This document shows, piece after piece, positions 41,751 to 51,262 of a DNA stretch of 64,000 nt. Within the stretch, counting starts at the first letter, position 1. The number at the start of each line of letters is the position of its first letter. The notes under the pieces were generated by a model, which did no database searches, was not told the origin of the DNA, and saw nothing but the letters and a program-made list of their open reading frames with translations. The translations under genes were made by a program, and so were the position numbers. The stretch spans positions 124,001-188,000 of the forward strand of contig NZ_MLCL01000024.1 in assembly GCF_001942625.1 (NCBI RefSeq), in the 5' to 3' direction. Source of the DNA: Mycobacterium syngnathidarum. Its GTDB lineage: Bacteria; Actinomycetota; Actinomycetes; Mycobacteriales; Mycobacteriaceae.

Positions 41751-42288
41751 GGGTGGCTCCCTTCCTAGGAGTGCCGATCTCGGCCAGGTAGGTGCGGCGC
41801 AGTGCGGCGATGCCGTCGCTGGAGGCGCGGCGGGCGGCCGCAGCGCTGCCGCCGAGGATTTCGGCGATTTCGTCGTAGGGCAGGCCGGCCAGGTAGTGGT
41901 AGGCGACGGCGTGTTTCTGCTTGTGCGGAAGCTGGTCCACCGCCGCGGCCAGGTCGGTGAAGTTCCCGGTGCCGTGGGTGGTCGGTGTTTCCGGGACGAT
42001 GTCCGTCGGAACGGGTTGGCGCGTCCGGGTCCGGGTGATGTCGATGGCTTTGCGGTGCGCGACGGTGACCAGCCAGGCTTCGAAATTGGTGTCCGCGGGG
42101 AGGTCGGGGTAGGCCTTCAGCGCCGCCAGGAACGTCTCCGACCAGGCGTCATCGGCGTCGTGTACGCCGACGATGGCGCAACAGACCCGAAAGACGGTGG
42201 GGCCGTGGTCGCGCACCACGGTCTCGAACGGCGGTTTGGCATTCACACCCTGTAGACGCTCCGTGGTCGAGTTTTGTGAGGTCTCCAT
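41743..42288 (-). CDS. ECF-type RNA polymerase sigma factor
   Basis: A 181-residue sigma factor. Region 2 (FRVCCAIVGVHDADDAWSET) and region 4 (LPYDEIAEILGGSAAAARRA) are recognisable, though divergent from SigH and SigE. It is the first gene of the operon with ogt and the 2OG oxygenase, overlapping ogt by 8 bp. No anti-sigma gene is adjacent. A regulator of DNA-alkylation repair is the natural inference; its promoter, 42289-42391, is shared with the divergent acyl-CoA dehydrogenase. Confidence 0.85.
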   Translation of the reverse strand: METSQNSTTERLQGVNAKPPFETVVRDHGPTVFRVCCAIVGVHDADDAWSETFLAALKAYPDLPADTNFEAWLVTVAHRKAIDITRTRTRQPVPTDIVPETPTTHGTGNFTDLAAAVDQLPHKQKHAVAYHYLAGLPYDEIAEILGGSAAAARRASSDGIAALRRTYLAEIGTPRKGATHE

Positions 42289-42391
42289 CGTGAGCGATTT
42301 ATGTCGGGGATGTCGCGTGAACTGGCCATCGAGCCAGACGGTCAGCGGCCATCATCTTTACAAATGAGCGTGTGAGTGTCACGGTGTCGGG

Positions 42392-43549
42392 ATGGACTTC
42401 TCCCACGTCGAGCTCGCCGCGGAAGACCTGGCCTTCCGCGATGAGTTGCGGACGTTCCTGGCCCGGGTCGTTACGGACGAGGTGATCGAACGCGACCGTC
42501 AGACCGGCGAGAACTTCGACGAGACAGTGCATCTGGCCTTGGGCGCGGCGGGTTATCTGGCGGGTGACTACCGGGACGAGGCCGACGGCGGGTTCAGTGC
42601 CGTCCGGCGCCGGATCTGGGAACTGGAGATCGGCCGGGCCCACACCCCGTGGTTCCACTGGGGAACCACCGCGATGGTCGCCCACACGGTGGAGAAGTTC
42701 GCCGCACCGGAGCTTCTCGACGAGGTGTTGCCGGGCGTGTTGGACGGAAGCGTGCGGCTGTGCCTGGGTTACACGGAGCCCGAGGGTGGATCCGACGTGG
42801 CCACCTGCAAGACGCGCGCCGTAAGAGAAGCCGATGGATCAAGCTGGGTCATTAATGGCTCCAAGATGTTCACGTCGAATGCGCACAACGCCCAGTACGT
42901 TTTCTTGCTGACCAACTCCGACCCGGCCGCGCCCAAACACAAGAGCCTGACGATGTTCTTGGTGCCGCTGGATTCCGCGGGCGTCGAGATCCAGCCGTTG
43001 CGCACCGTGGACGGCGACCGCACCAACATCACCTACTACAGCGATGTCCGGATCGACGATCGGTACCGCGTGGGCGAGGTCAACGGCGGATGGACGGTGC
43101 TGCGCGGTGCGCTCGAGCTCGAGCACGGCACCTTTGAGCGCGAGACGCGCGGACTGCAGAAGCTGGCCACCATGACCGAGCACATCACCTTGATGGCCGA
43201 GGCGGTGGACCGCGTCGCGGCCGTCGCCCCCGACGATGCCGCGTCGCACTACCGGCTGGGCCGGGGCATCGCCCGCTTGGAAGCGGCGCTGAGCAGTCCC
43301 GACATGTACGGCCGTGTCGCGATCGCCCAAACCATGCGTGAGGTGTCGCCGGACCTGATGGACATCGTCGGACCCGCCGGTGCGCTGCCGGTCGGGACGG
43401 CCGGGGCCGCCGATGATGGGGGAGCCGAGTACATCTTCCGACTGGCGGGGCCGACCGGCATCTACGGCGGCACCCTTGAGGTGTTCCGCAACATGATCGC
43501 GCAGCAAGCGCTGGGCCTGGGCCGGCCCAGCTATGCGCCGGCAAAGTGA
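42392..43549 (+). CDS. Acyl-CoA dehydrogenase family protein
   Basis: A 385-residue acyl-CoA dehydrogenase-fold flavoprotein. Landmarks are YTEPEGGSDVATCKTRAV (FAD-binding region), SWVINGSKMFTSNAHNAQYV and the C-terminal YGGTLEVFRNMIAQQALGL. Such proteins (FadE type) introduce a double bond into acyl-CoA esters. The catalytic Glu position is not certain from reading alone. ATG at 42392. It lies 27 bp upstream of a thioesterase-like gene and is probably co-transcribed. Confidence 0.87.
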   Translation: MDFSHVELAAEDLAFRDELRTFLARVVTDEVIERDRQTGENFDETVHLALGAAGYLAGDYRDEADGGFSAVRRRIWELEIGRAHTPWFHWGTTAMVAHTVEKFAAPELLDEVLPGVLDGSVRLCLGYTEPEGGSDVATCKTRAVREADGSSWVINGSKMFTSNAHNAQYVFLLTNSDPAAPKHKSLTMFLVPLDSAGVEIQPLRTVDGDRTNITYYSDVRIDDRYRVGEVNGGWTVLRGALELEHGTFERETRGLQKLATMTEHITLMAEAVDRVAAVAPDDAASHYRLGRGIARLEAALSSPDMYGRVAIAQTMREVSPDLMDIVGPAGALPVGTAGAADDGGAEYIFRLAGPTGIYGGTLEVFRNMIAQQALGLGRPSYAPAK

Positions 43550-43576
43550 GTGCAGCCGCGTCGGTACTGTGGCCGG

Positions 43577-44374
43577 GTGCATCCCTTCGACAAGGCCCTG
43601 GAACTCGAACCGTCGGATGACGGACGGTGGCGCGGGCGGACCGTGCCGGAGTGGGCCAACATGGTGGGACCGTTCGGCGGCATCACGGCGGCCACCCTGG
43701 TGCGGGCGGTCGAGTTGCATCCGCAACGGCACGGCCAGCCCATCGCCCTGACGGTGAACTATGTGGCGCCGATCGCCGACGGCGAGTTCGACATCGTCAC
43801 GAGGGTCGTCAAGACCAACCGGTCCAATCAGCACTGGATCGTCGAACTCAGCCAGGACGGTGAGGTCAAGACCACCGCGACCGCGATCTTCGGGCTGCGT
43901 CGCGACACCTGGGCGGACACCGAGGTGACGCCACCGCAGGTCCCGGCTCCCGAGGACACCGTGGCGTCGGCACCGCCTTTCGGCGTGGTGTGGTTCGACA
44001 ATTACGACATGCGTTTCGCCGACGGCGCCATGCCCGACGACGGCGCGGAATCCGGCTCATCGACCACCACGCTGTGGGTTCGCAACAACCCGCCCCGGCC
44101 AATGGATTTCGCGGCGCTGGCCTCGGTGAGCGACATTTTCTATCCGCGGGTGTTCCTGCGCCAGGGCCAGTTCGTGCCTGCCGGGACGGTGTCGATCACC
44201 ACGTACTTCCATGCCGACGACGAGCAACTTGCCGCCCAGGGCGACGAATTTGTGCTCGCCACGGCACGCGCGCAAGCATTTTCGCGTGGCTACTTCGACC
44301 AGACCGCGCACCTGTGGGGTCGCGACGCCACCCTGCTGGCCACCAGTCACCAGGTCGTCTATTTCAAGGGCTGA
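43577..44374 (+). CDS. Acyl-CoA thioesterase (TesB-like double hotdog)
   Basis: About 265 residues. An N-terminal hotdog domain with MVGPFGGITAATLVRA and a C-terminal one with PARMDF-like sequence PRPMDFAALASVSDIFYPR identify a TesB-type or acyl-CoA thioesterase fold. GTG at 43577 gives MHPFDKALELEP; longer starts are less likely. It follows the acyl-CoA dehydrogenase gene and may cleave its product. Its 3' end overlaps that of the convergent PucR gene by 16 bp. Confidence 0.85.
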   Translation: MHPFDKALELEPSDDGRWRGRTVPEWANMVGPFGGITAATLVRAVELHPQRHGQPIALTVNYVAPIADGEFDIVTRVVKTNRSNQHWIVELSQDGEVKTTATAIFGLRRDTWADTEVTPPQVPAPEDTVASAPPFGVVWFDNYDMRFADGAMPDDGAESGSSTTTLWVRNNPPRPMDFAALASVSDIFYPRVFLRQGQFVPAGTVSITTYFHADDEQLAAQGDEFVLATARAQAFSRGYFDQTAHLWGRDATLLATSHQVVYFKG

Positions 44375-45852
44375 GGATTTTCCGGGGCAGACTGTAGGGC
44401 GATCCAAGCGCTCACCCGGGTCTGCGGATCATCGAGCTTGCCGGGCAACACCGCCTCGATGGCCGCGAGGCGATTGCGCACGGTGTTGCGGTGCAGGCCG
44501 AGTTCTTCGGCGACCTTGAGGCGCGAGCCGTGGTGGCGCAGGAAGCAGCGCAGAATTTCCATCTGCTCGGAATCGAGCCCGCGCAACCAGGATTCGGCAA
44601 AGGCGGCAGCTTTCCCGGGATCGATCAGACCGAGCGGGCCGTTGTCGATCACTTGATCCCAGACGACCACCCCGGACACCTCGGTGGCCTGGGCAAGTGC
44701 CAGCCCGGCCGTACGGTAGCCGGTCGCGCCATCGTCGGGCGTCACCGCGCGACCGACGCCGACCTGCATCCCGCCGGCGCTCAGGGCGGTACCGGTAGCC
44801 TCTGCCTGCGCAGGCTCGACGACCGCGCACAGCTCCCCGGCGTACAGCCCGGCAAGGATTCCGCGCCGCTCCAGGTAGGCTGCCGCGTCCTCGATGGCGG
44901 ATTCATTCCCGGTGGCCCGCAGGAAGCGGACGTGCTTCGGCAGCTCGATTGCGGGCTGATCCACTGCCAGTACCAATTGTGCTGTGCGGTGATCGTTTTC
45001 GGTAAGTAGCTCCAGGGCGCGGCTGCGCAGGTGCCTGCGGGTCCAGGCGCGGCTGCGGTCCTGCTCGTCGATGAGCCCCAGGAGGGCGACCGCGGTCGTC
45101 ACGGCCTGTCGCTGTCCTTCCGATGCCCTGGCCGGCGCCAAAGCCGACAGGTAGGTCGACGCCCGGCCGCGCAGTCCGATCGGGTGGACCGATACCGAGT
45201 GTGCTGGACCGGAATAGGCTGCAGCCGAACGCAATCCGTGCGCCTGCAAGCGTTTGACGTCATCAGCGACCTCGTCGAGGGGGAACTCCTTGCGGCGGGC
45301 GCCGATCGGACCCGTCACCACCCGGCCGTCGGGATTCATCAGGCACGTCGCCCCGTCGAGTGCTGCGGCCAGTGCACTGATGACGGCAACGGCGGGGTCC
45401 GGTTTGGCAGCAGCCGAGATGAGCTTGCGCTGCGTCTGCAGCGATTCGCGCGTCGCGGTGGACTCCTGTTCCTCCAGCAGATGCGCGACGTATCGGCTGA
45501 TTGCGACAAAGGTGGTGCGGCGCGGTACCTCGAACAGATTCACCCGGTGCCTCCGGCAGGCATCGGCGAGCGGCACCGGCGTCTCGTCGTGGGTGAGGCC
45601 GACGGCGAAGCCCACCGCAGCCACCCCCGCGTCGGCGAGCCTGCGCACGTACCCGTCCCACTGGTCGTGCCAGTCGCCGGTTTCCAGCCCGGTTGTCAGC
45701 AGGATCTCCCCGCCCTCGAGGAAGGGCCCCGGATCGGCGAGCTCGCTCGTGGCCACCCAGCGGACCGGCGCGTCGCGGCGGCTGATCTCTACGGCGAGTA
45801 GTCCGAGACTGCTCACATCCAGGACCTCGCCGACCATGACCACGGGTGCCAT
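44359..45852 (-). CDS. PucR-family regulator of the gab genes
   Basis: About 497 residues. The N-terminal PucR domain (PF07905; VVMVGEVLDVSSLGLLAVEI) is followed by a GGDEF-like/CdaR central part and a C-terminal helix-turn-helix (LKVAEELGLHRNTVRNRLAA). It is divergent from gabT-gabD and probably activates or represses that operon in response to GABA or a related amine. ATG at 45852. The TGCACAA inverted repeat just upstream suits autoregulation. Confidence 0.88.
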   Translation of the reverse strand: MAPVVMVGEVLDVSSLGLLAVEISRRDAPVRWVATSELADPGPFLEGGEILLTTGLETGDWHDQWDGYVRRLADAGVAAVGFAVGLTHDETPVPLADACRRHRVNLFEVPRRTTFVAISRYVAHLLEEQESTATRESLQTQRKLISAAAKPDPAVAVISALAAALDGATCLMNPDGRVVTGPIGARRKEFPLDEVADDVKRLQAHGLRSAAAYSGPAHSVSVHPIGLRGRASTYLSALAPARASEGQRQAVTTAVALLGLIDEQDRSRAWTRRHLRSRALELLTENDHRTAQLVLAVDQPAIELPKHVRFLRATGNESAIEDAAAYLERRGILAGLYAGELCAVVEPAQAEATGTALSAGGMQVGVGRAVTPDDGATGYRTAGLALAQATEVSGVVVWDQVIDNGPLGLIDPGKAAAFAESWLRGLDSEQMEILRCFLRHHGSRLKVAEELGLHRNTVRNRLAAIEAVLPGKLDDPQTRVSAWIALQSAPENPQPLK

Positions 45853-45855
45853 TTT

Positions 45856-45883
45856 TGCACAATGTGTTGCGTCTATTTGTGCA
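45856..45883. promoter_or_regulatory. TGCACAA-N14-TTGTGCA inverted repeat
   Basis: TGCACAA (45856-45862) and TTGTGCA (45877-45883) are perfect inverted copies, 21 bp apart centre to centre, that is two helical turns. They begin 3 bp upstream of the PucR start and 98 bp before gabT, so they are a good operator for the regulator. Confidence 0.65.
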
Positions 45884-45916
45884 TCTCTGACATGCCGGTG
45901 ATGCTCGCGGTTCCCT

Positions 45917-45966
45917 AGCGTGAGGTCCGACAACCGCCAGCAGCGTGAGGTCCGACAACCGCCAGC
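45917..45966. repeat. Perfect 25-bp tandem duplication upstream of gabT
   Basis: The 25 bases at 45917-45941 recur exactly at 45942-45966; both begin AGCGTGAGGTCCGAC and end CGCCAGC. The repeat ends 14 bp before the gabT GTG, adjoining its AGGAGG ribosome site. It looks like a recent duplication or a doubled regulatory element. Confidence 0.85.
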
Positions 45967-45980
45967 AGCAGGAGGAACAC

Positions 45981-47327
45981 GTGAGCATCGCCGAGATCAC
46001 GGGTGCAGCCGTCACCCAGGAACGCCGGCTCGTCACCTCCATCCCGGGTCCGGTCTCGCAGCAGATGCAGGCACGAAAGACCGCCGCTGTGGCCGCTGGC
46101 GTCGGGACCACCTTGCCCGTCTACGTAGTGGCCGCAGGCGGCGGAATCCTCGTCGACGCCGACGGCAACCAGCTCATCGACTTCGGTTCCGGCATCGCGG
46201 TGACCACCGTCGGCAACAGTGCACCCGCTGTCGTCGAGGCCGTCGCCGAGCAGGCCGCCGCGTTCACCCACACCTGCTTCATGGTCACCCCGTACGAGGG
46301 CTACGTGCGGGTGGCCGAGGAGCTCAACCGGCTCACCCCCGGTGACCACGAGAAGCGCAGCGTGCTGTTCAACTCCGGCGCCGAGGCGGTCGAGAACGCC
46401 GTCAAGATCGCGCGTGCCCACACCCGTCGACAGGCCGTCGTGGTGTTCGACCACGCCTATCACGGGCGCACCAATCTGACCATGGCGATGACCGCCAAGA
46501 ATCAGCCGTACAAGAACGGGTTCGGGCCGTTCGCCGGTGAGGTGTACCGCGTGCCCACCTCATTCCCGTTCCGTGACGGCGAGACCGACGGCGCCGCTGC
46601 GGCGGCCCGCGCGCTCGATCTGATCGACAAGCAGGTCGGCGCCGACAACGTCGCGGCCGTGGTGATCGAACCCATCCAGGGCGAAGGCGGATTCATCGTC
46701 CCCGCACCGGGATTCCTGCCGGCTCTGCAGAACTGGTGCACCGCGGCCGGCGCGGTATTCGTCGCCGACGAGGTGCAGTCGGGCTTTGCCCGCACCGGCG
46801 CGATGTTCGCCGTCGAACACGACGGCGTCGTGCCCGATCTGATCGTCACCGCCAAGGGCATCGCGGGCGGCCTGCCGCTGTCGGCGGTCACCGGTCGCGC
46901 CGAGATCATGGATGCGCCGCAGGCCGGCGGCCTCGGTGGCACCTACGGCGGCAACCCGCTCGCCTGTGCCGCCGCGCTCGCGGTCATCGACACCATCGAG
47001 CGGGAGGGGCTGCTCGCCCGCGCGGTGGAGATCGAGGAAACCATGACCGGCCGCCTCAAGGCGATCGCCGCCGAGGATCCCCGGATCGGCGAGGTCCGCG
47101 GCCGCGGTGCCATGATCGCCGTCGAACTGGTCAAGGCGGGCAGCGCCGAACCCGACGCCGACCTGGCCAAGCAGGTCTCCGCCGCCGCCCACGCCCAGGG
47201 CCTGGTGGTGCTGACCTGCGGTACCTACGGCAACGTGCTGCGGTTACTGCCGCCGCTGTCGATGCCGGATCCCCTGCTCGAGGAGGGGCTGGACATCCTG
47301 GCCGCCATCTTCGCCGAGACCCGCTGA
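45981..47327 (+). CDS. gabT: 4-aminobutyrate aminotransferase
   Basis: A 448-residue class III PLP aminotransferase. Lys292 in VTAKGIAGGLPL is the PLP-binding lysine; Asp263 in ADEVQSG contacts the pyridine nitrogen; SGAEAVENAVKIAR binds the phosphate. It converts GABA and 2-oxoglutarate to succinic semialdehyde and glutamate. GTG at 45981 has AGGAGG 7-8 nt upstream. It is followed 25 bp later by gabD, with which it forms the GABA shunt, under the divergent PucR. Confidence 0.93.
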   Translation: MSIAEITGAAVTQERRLVTSIPGPVSQQMQARKTAAVAAGVGTTLPVYVVAAGGGILVDADGNQLIDFGSGIAVTTVGNSAPAVVEAVAEQAAAFTHTCFMVTPYEGYVRVAEELNRLTPGDHEKRSVLFNSGAEAVENAVKIARAHTRRQAVVVFDHAYHGRTNLTMAMTAKNQPYKNGFGPFAGEVYRVPTSFPFRDGETDGAAAAARALDLIDKQVGADNVAAVVIEPIQGEGGFIVPAPGFLPALQNWCTAAGAVFVADEVQSGFARTGAMFAVEHDGVVPDLIVTAKGIAGGLPLSAVTGRAEIMDAPQAGGLGGTYGGNPLACAAALAVIDTIEREGLLARAVEIEETMTGRLKAIAAEDPRIGEVRGRGAMIAVELVKAGSAEPDADLAKQVSAAAHAQGLVVLTCGTYGNVLRLLPPLSMPDPLLEEGLDILAAIFAETR

Positions 47328-47352
47328 CCTACGCCGACCTGTGGGAGCCGCT

Positions 47353-48807
47353 GTGAACACGCAGAATGCGATTGCCGAACTCGACGCCAAGCACGGCATC
47401 CTGATCGACGGGAAAGCCCGCGGTGCCGCCTCGACGTTCGAGGTGTACGACCCGGCCACCGGGCGGACCATCGCCGAAGTGGCCGACGGCACCGTTGCCG
47501 AAGCCCGCTCGGCCGTCGACGCCGCGCATCGGGCCTTCCCCGGCTGGGCCAAGACCAGCCCGCGGCAGCGCAGCGACATTCTGCGCCGGGTGTTCGACCT
47601 GATGGTCGCCGACACCGAGCGGCTGGCCGCCCTGATCTGCGCGGAGAACGGCAAATCGCTGGCCGACGCCCGTGCCGAGGTGGGTTACGCAGCCGAGTTC
47701 TTCCGCTGGTTCTCCGAGGAGGCAGTGCGGACCGACGGCGCCTACGGTGTCAGCCCCGCCGGCGGCACCCGCACCCTGGTCACGCACAAGCCGGTCGGGG
47801 TGGCGGCACTCGTGACGCCGTGGAACTTCCCGGCGGCGATGGCGACCCGCAAGATCGCCCCGGCGCTGGCCGCGGGCTGCACCGTGGTCCTCAAACCGGC
47901 GGCCGAGACACCGCTGACGGCGTTGGCGATCGCCGGAATTCTCTCGGCCGCAGGCGTTCCCGACGGCGTGGTGAACATGGTGCCCACCACCGACGCCGCC
48001 GCGGTGGTCGAGAACTGGCTGAGCGATGACCGGGTCCGCAAGGTGTCGTTCACGGGTTCCACCGGTATCGGTCGAATCCTGCTCAAGCAGGCAGCCGACC
48101 GGATCGTCAACGCAAGCATGGAACTCGGCGGCAACGCCCCGTTCGTCGTGACCGCCGACGCCGACGTCGAAGCCGCCATCGCGGGCGCCATGGTGGCCAA
48201 GTTCCGCGGCGGCGGCCAGGCCTGCACCGCGGCCAACCGCTTCTATGTGCACGCCTCGGTCGCCGACGAGTTCGTCTCCGGTTTCGGCGCCGAGGTGGCG
48301 GCACTGCGGGTGGGCCCGGCGTCGGACCCGGTATCGCACGTCGGCCCCTTGGTCAGTGAGCGCGCGGCCCAGCGCGTGGCTGCCGCGATCGAGGCCGCGG
48401 TGGCCGACGGTGCCGTGATCGCTGCGCAGGCGCAGGCCCCGGCCGAGGGCTGGTTCGTCGCGCCCACATTGCTGACCGGGGTCGCCCCGGACGCCGCGAT
48501 CCTGGCCGACGAGATCTTCGGGCCTGTCGCGCCGGTTGTGGTGTGGGAAGACGAGGACGATCTCCTGCGGTGGGCCAACGACACCGAATATGGCTTGGCC
48601 GCATACGTTTACGCGGGTCGTCTGCAGGACGCGGTGCGTCTCGCGGAGTCCTTGGATGCCGGTATGGTCGGCATCAACCGGGGCATCGTGTCGGACCCGT
48701 CAACCCCGTTCGGTGGGGTGAAGCAGAGCGGTTTGGGTCGCGAAGGTGCCCGCGTCGGACTCGAGGAGTTCCAGGAGACGCAGTACTTCAGCGTCGCGTT
48801 CGACTGA
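47353..48807 (+). CDS. gabD: Succinate-semialdehyde dehydrogenase
   Basis: About 484 residues of the aldehyde dehydrogenase superfamily. Catalytic residues are Cys291 (GGGQACTAANR), Glu257 (ELGG) and Asn158 (TPWNFP). It oxidises succinic semialdehyde to succinate, feeding GABA carbon into the TCA cycle. GTG at 47353 has GGGAG 5 nt upstream; an in-frame GTG at 47341 would add four residues. Confidence 0.93.
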   Translation: MNTQNAIAELDAKHGILIDGKARGAASTFEVYDPATGRTIAEVADGTVAEARSAVDAAHRAFPGWAKTSPRQRSDILRRVFDLMVADTERLAALICAENGKSLADARAEVGYAAEFFRWFSEEAVRTDGAYGVSPAGGTRTLVTHKPVGVAALVTPWNFPAAMATRKIAPALAAGCTVVLKPAAETPLTALAIAGILSAAGVPDGVVNMVPTTDAAAVVENWLSDDRVRKVSFTGSTGIGRILLKQAADRIVNASMELGGNAPFVVTADADVEAAIAGAMVAKFRGGGQACTAANRFYVHASVADEFVSGFGAEVAALRVGPASDPVSHVGPLVSERAAQRVAAAIEAAVADGAVIAAQAQAPAEGWFVAPTLLTGVAPDAAILADEIFGPVAPVVVWEDEDDLLRWANDTEYGLAAYVYAGRLQDAVRLAESLDAGMVGINRGIVSDPSTPFGGVKQSGLGREGARVGLEEFQETQYFSVAFD

Positions 48808-48816
48808 ACGGTCCGC

Positions 48817-49194
48817 TCAGAACGGCGCCGAGTGCTGCATCAAGCTCAACATCAGGACGACCATGCACAACAGGGAACTGAACATGATCAGGCCCATGAC
48901 GACAACCACCAGCCACATCGTGCAGCGCTGCTTGCCGCGTGAGAGTTTCGCGATTCGCTCGTCCCGCATGAGTTCGTTTGCGACAAAGGCGAACTCGACC
49001 CGCGCGAGTTCGGCGTCGGCGGCCGGCGCGCCTGCGGATAACTCACGAAGGCGGGCCGCGGCGATGCCGACACCGACGCCGGCGAACCTCCGGCTCATCT
49101 GACGCGCCTGTCTGCGGGTGAGACGGTGATCGAAGGCATCCATCGAATGCGGCCACTGTCCCCATCCGCTGTGAGCGTCTGACGGGGTCGTCAT
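48817..49194 (-). CDS. Hypothetical membrane protein, mycobacterial
   Basis: A 125-residue protein. The N-terminal two-thirds are hydrophilic and helical (RLTRRQARQMSRRFAGVG, then a charged stretch); the last 30 residues form one hydrophobic helix with the motif MWLVVVVMGLIMFSSLL. It is therefore tail-anchored. I do not recognise a named family. It converges on gabD, whose stop is 9 bp away, and precedes a long acyl-CoA dehydrogenase gene on the same strand. Confidence 0.65.
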   Translation of the reverse strand: MTTPSDAHSGWGQWPHSMDAFDHRLTRRQARQMSRRFAGVGVGIAAARLRELSAGAPAADAELARVEFAFVANELMRDERIAKLSRGKQRCTMWLVVVVMGLIMFSSLLCMVVLMLSLMQHSAPF

Positions 49195-49272
49195 AACGTA
49201 TTGATCTTACGAGCGTGGCGCGTTGTGAGGAAGCCTGCGCCCGTGGCTTATTCACGTGTGCAAGGACATTTT

Positions 49273-51162
49273 TCACCGGATGACTCGGTGCACGTCCTCT
49301 GTCACGTCGCCGCCCTCTTGCGCGATCCACGGTCCTTCGATCGACGGATCGACGATCCCGTCTTCCAGCCACGTGTGGCGACCGGCGAGCACCTCATGGG
49401 CCAGCGTGCGGTCGGAGTCGTCGCTGTTGTCCCACAGCTGGGTGAACAGCTGCTCGGCCCGTACTCGCGATTGCCGGCAGAACGCGTCGGCAAGGTCCAC
49501 CGCGGAGTCCGGTGCATCACTGCGGGCCCGGACGCAGGCCGCCGTCATCGCGAACAACTCCGCCCCGATATCGACGATCCGGCCCAGGAAACGTTGCTTG
49601 TATTCCAGCTTGCCCTGCCACCGCGACATCCCGTAAAAGGTGCTGCGGGCGAGTTTTCGGCTGGCCCGTTCGACGTACCGTAGGTGTTCGGCCAGCGGCC
49701 CGAATTCGGTGAACGACGTTGGCAGCTGCCCTTTTCCGGTGACCAGGGTGGGTAGCCAGCGCGCATAGAACTTCCCGGCCTGCGTCGCGGCTTTCGCCTT
49801 GTGTTTCAGGTCGGCGTCGGGGTCGATGATGTCGCCGGCCACCGACAGGTGGGCGTCCACCGCCTCGCGGGCCAGCATCAGATGCATGATCTCGGTGGAG
49901 CCTTCGAAGATCCGGTTGATCCGCATATCGCGCAGGATCTGCTCGACGGGCACGCCGCGTTCCCCGCGGGCGGCCAGCGACTCGGCGGTCTCGAAGCCAC
50001 GGCCGCCACGAATCTGCACCAGCTCGTCGGCGATCAGCCACGTCATCTCCGAGCCGTAGAGCTTGGCCAATGCGGCTTCGATCCGGATGTCGGTACGGCC
50101 GGCATCGGCGAGCTCGCTGGCCAGTTCCACCATCGACTCGATGCCGTAGGCGGTGGCCGCGATGAACGCCACTTTGCCGGCCACGGCGTCGTGCTCGCCG
50201 ACCGGCCGGCCCCACTGCACCCGTTCCCTGGACCATTCCCGGGCGATCTTCAGACACCATTTCGATGTTCCGGTACATACCGCGGGCAGCGAGAGGCGTC
50301 CGACGTTGAGCGTGGTCAGCGCGATCTTCAGGCCCTCTCCTTCGCGGCCGATCCGGTTCGCGGCGGGCACCCGCACATCGGTCAGCTTGGTCAGGCCGTT
50401 CTCGATTCCGCGTAATCCCATGAACGCGTTGCGGTTGGTGACGACGATGCCGGGGGTATCCGCCTCGACGACGAACGCGGTGATGCCGCCGCGGTGTCCC
50501 TCGCTCGGCGGCACCTGCGCCATGACCACCAGCAGGTCGGCGATGACGCCGTTGGTGGTCCACAGCTTGACGCCGTTGAGCAGGTAGTCGTCGCCGTCGG
50601 GGGTTGCGGTGGCGTGCAGTCGGGCCGGGTCACTACCGACATCGGGTTCGGTGAGCAGGAACGCGCTGATCTCCCGTGTGCACCGGGGCAGCCAGGTGCG
50701 CTTCTGCTCGGCGGTTCCGAACATCGACACCGGTTGCGGTACACCGATCGACTGGTGGGCCGAGAGCAGCGCGCCGAGCGCGGGGTGAACCGAGCCGACC
50801 AATGCCAGCGCTTTGTTGTAGTACACCTGCGACAGGCCGAGACCGTCGTACTCGGCGGAGATCTTCATGCCGAACGCGCCGAGGTCCTTCAAGCCCTGGA
50901 TGACCTTGTCCGGGATCTGCGCGTCGCGCTCGATCACTGCGGCGTCGATCTGCGTCTCACAGAATTCCCGCAGCCTGGCCAGAAATGCCTCGCCTCGCTG
51001 CGTCGTGTCGGCCGCACCCCGCGGGTGCGGATGGACCAGATCCAACCGCAAGCGGCCGAGGAACAGTTCTTTTCCGAAGCTGGGCTGATGCCACTGGGCT
51101 TCTCGCGCCTGCTCGGCTACCTGCCTGGCCTGTCGTTCGTTGACTTCTCCGGTAGCGGTCAT
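49273..51162 (-). CDS. Long-form acyl-CoA dehydrogenase (FadE/VLCAD-like)
   Basis: A 629-residue acyl-CoA dehydrogenase with an extra C-terminal domain of about 190 residues, like ACAD9/VLCAD-type and mycobacterial FadE5-sized enzymes. Markers include FLLTEPDVGSDPARLHATA, the RGIENGLTKLTDV segment, and RIFEGSTEIMHLMLAREAVD. It is likely to act on medium- or long-chain acyl-CoA. Divergent from a CaiB-type CoA-transferase gene, with an ACTTAC-C-GTAAGT palindrome between them. ATG at 51162. Confidence 0.88.
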   Translation of the reverse strand: MTATGEVNERQARQVAEQAREAQWHQPSFGKELFLGRLRLDLVHPHPRGAADTTQRGEAFLARLREFCETQIDAAVIERDAQIPDKVIQGLKDLGAFGMKISAEYDGLGLSQVYYNKALALVGSVHPALGALLSAHQSIGVPQPVSMFGTAEQKRTWLPRCTREISAFLLTEPDVGSDPARLHATATPDGDDYLLNGVKLWTTNGVIADLLVVMAQVPPSEGHRGGITAFVVEADTPGIVVTNRNAFMGLRGIENGLTKLTDVRVPAANRIGREGEGLKIALTTLNVGRLSLPAVCTGTSKWCLKIAREWSRERVQWGRPVGEHDAVAGKVAFIAATAYGIESMVELASELADAGRTDIRIEAALAKLYGSEMTWLIADELVQIRGGRGFETAESLAARGERGVPVEQILRDMRINRIFEGSTEIMHLMLAREAVDAHLSVAGDIIDPDADLKHKAKAATQAGKFYARWLPTLVTGKGQLPTSFTEFGPLAEHLRYVERASRKLARSTFYGMSRWQGKLEYKQRFLGRIVDIGAELFAMTAACVRARSDAPDSAVDLADAFCRQSRVRAEQLFTQLWDNSDDSDRTLAHEVLAGRHTWLEDGIVDPSIEGPWIAQEGGDVTEDVHRVIR

Positions 51163-51262
51163 CGCCGGCCTCCAAACGTCCGTTCGCTGGGGGCATACCC
51201 GCGCCGATTTTGGCCGAAACGGTATTCGGCGGGGGAGACGGGAACCGGCAGGCTCTCGCTAC

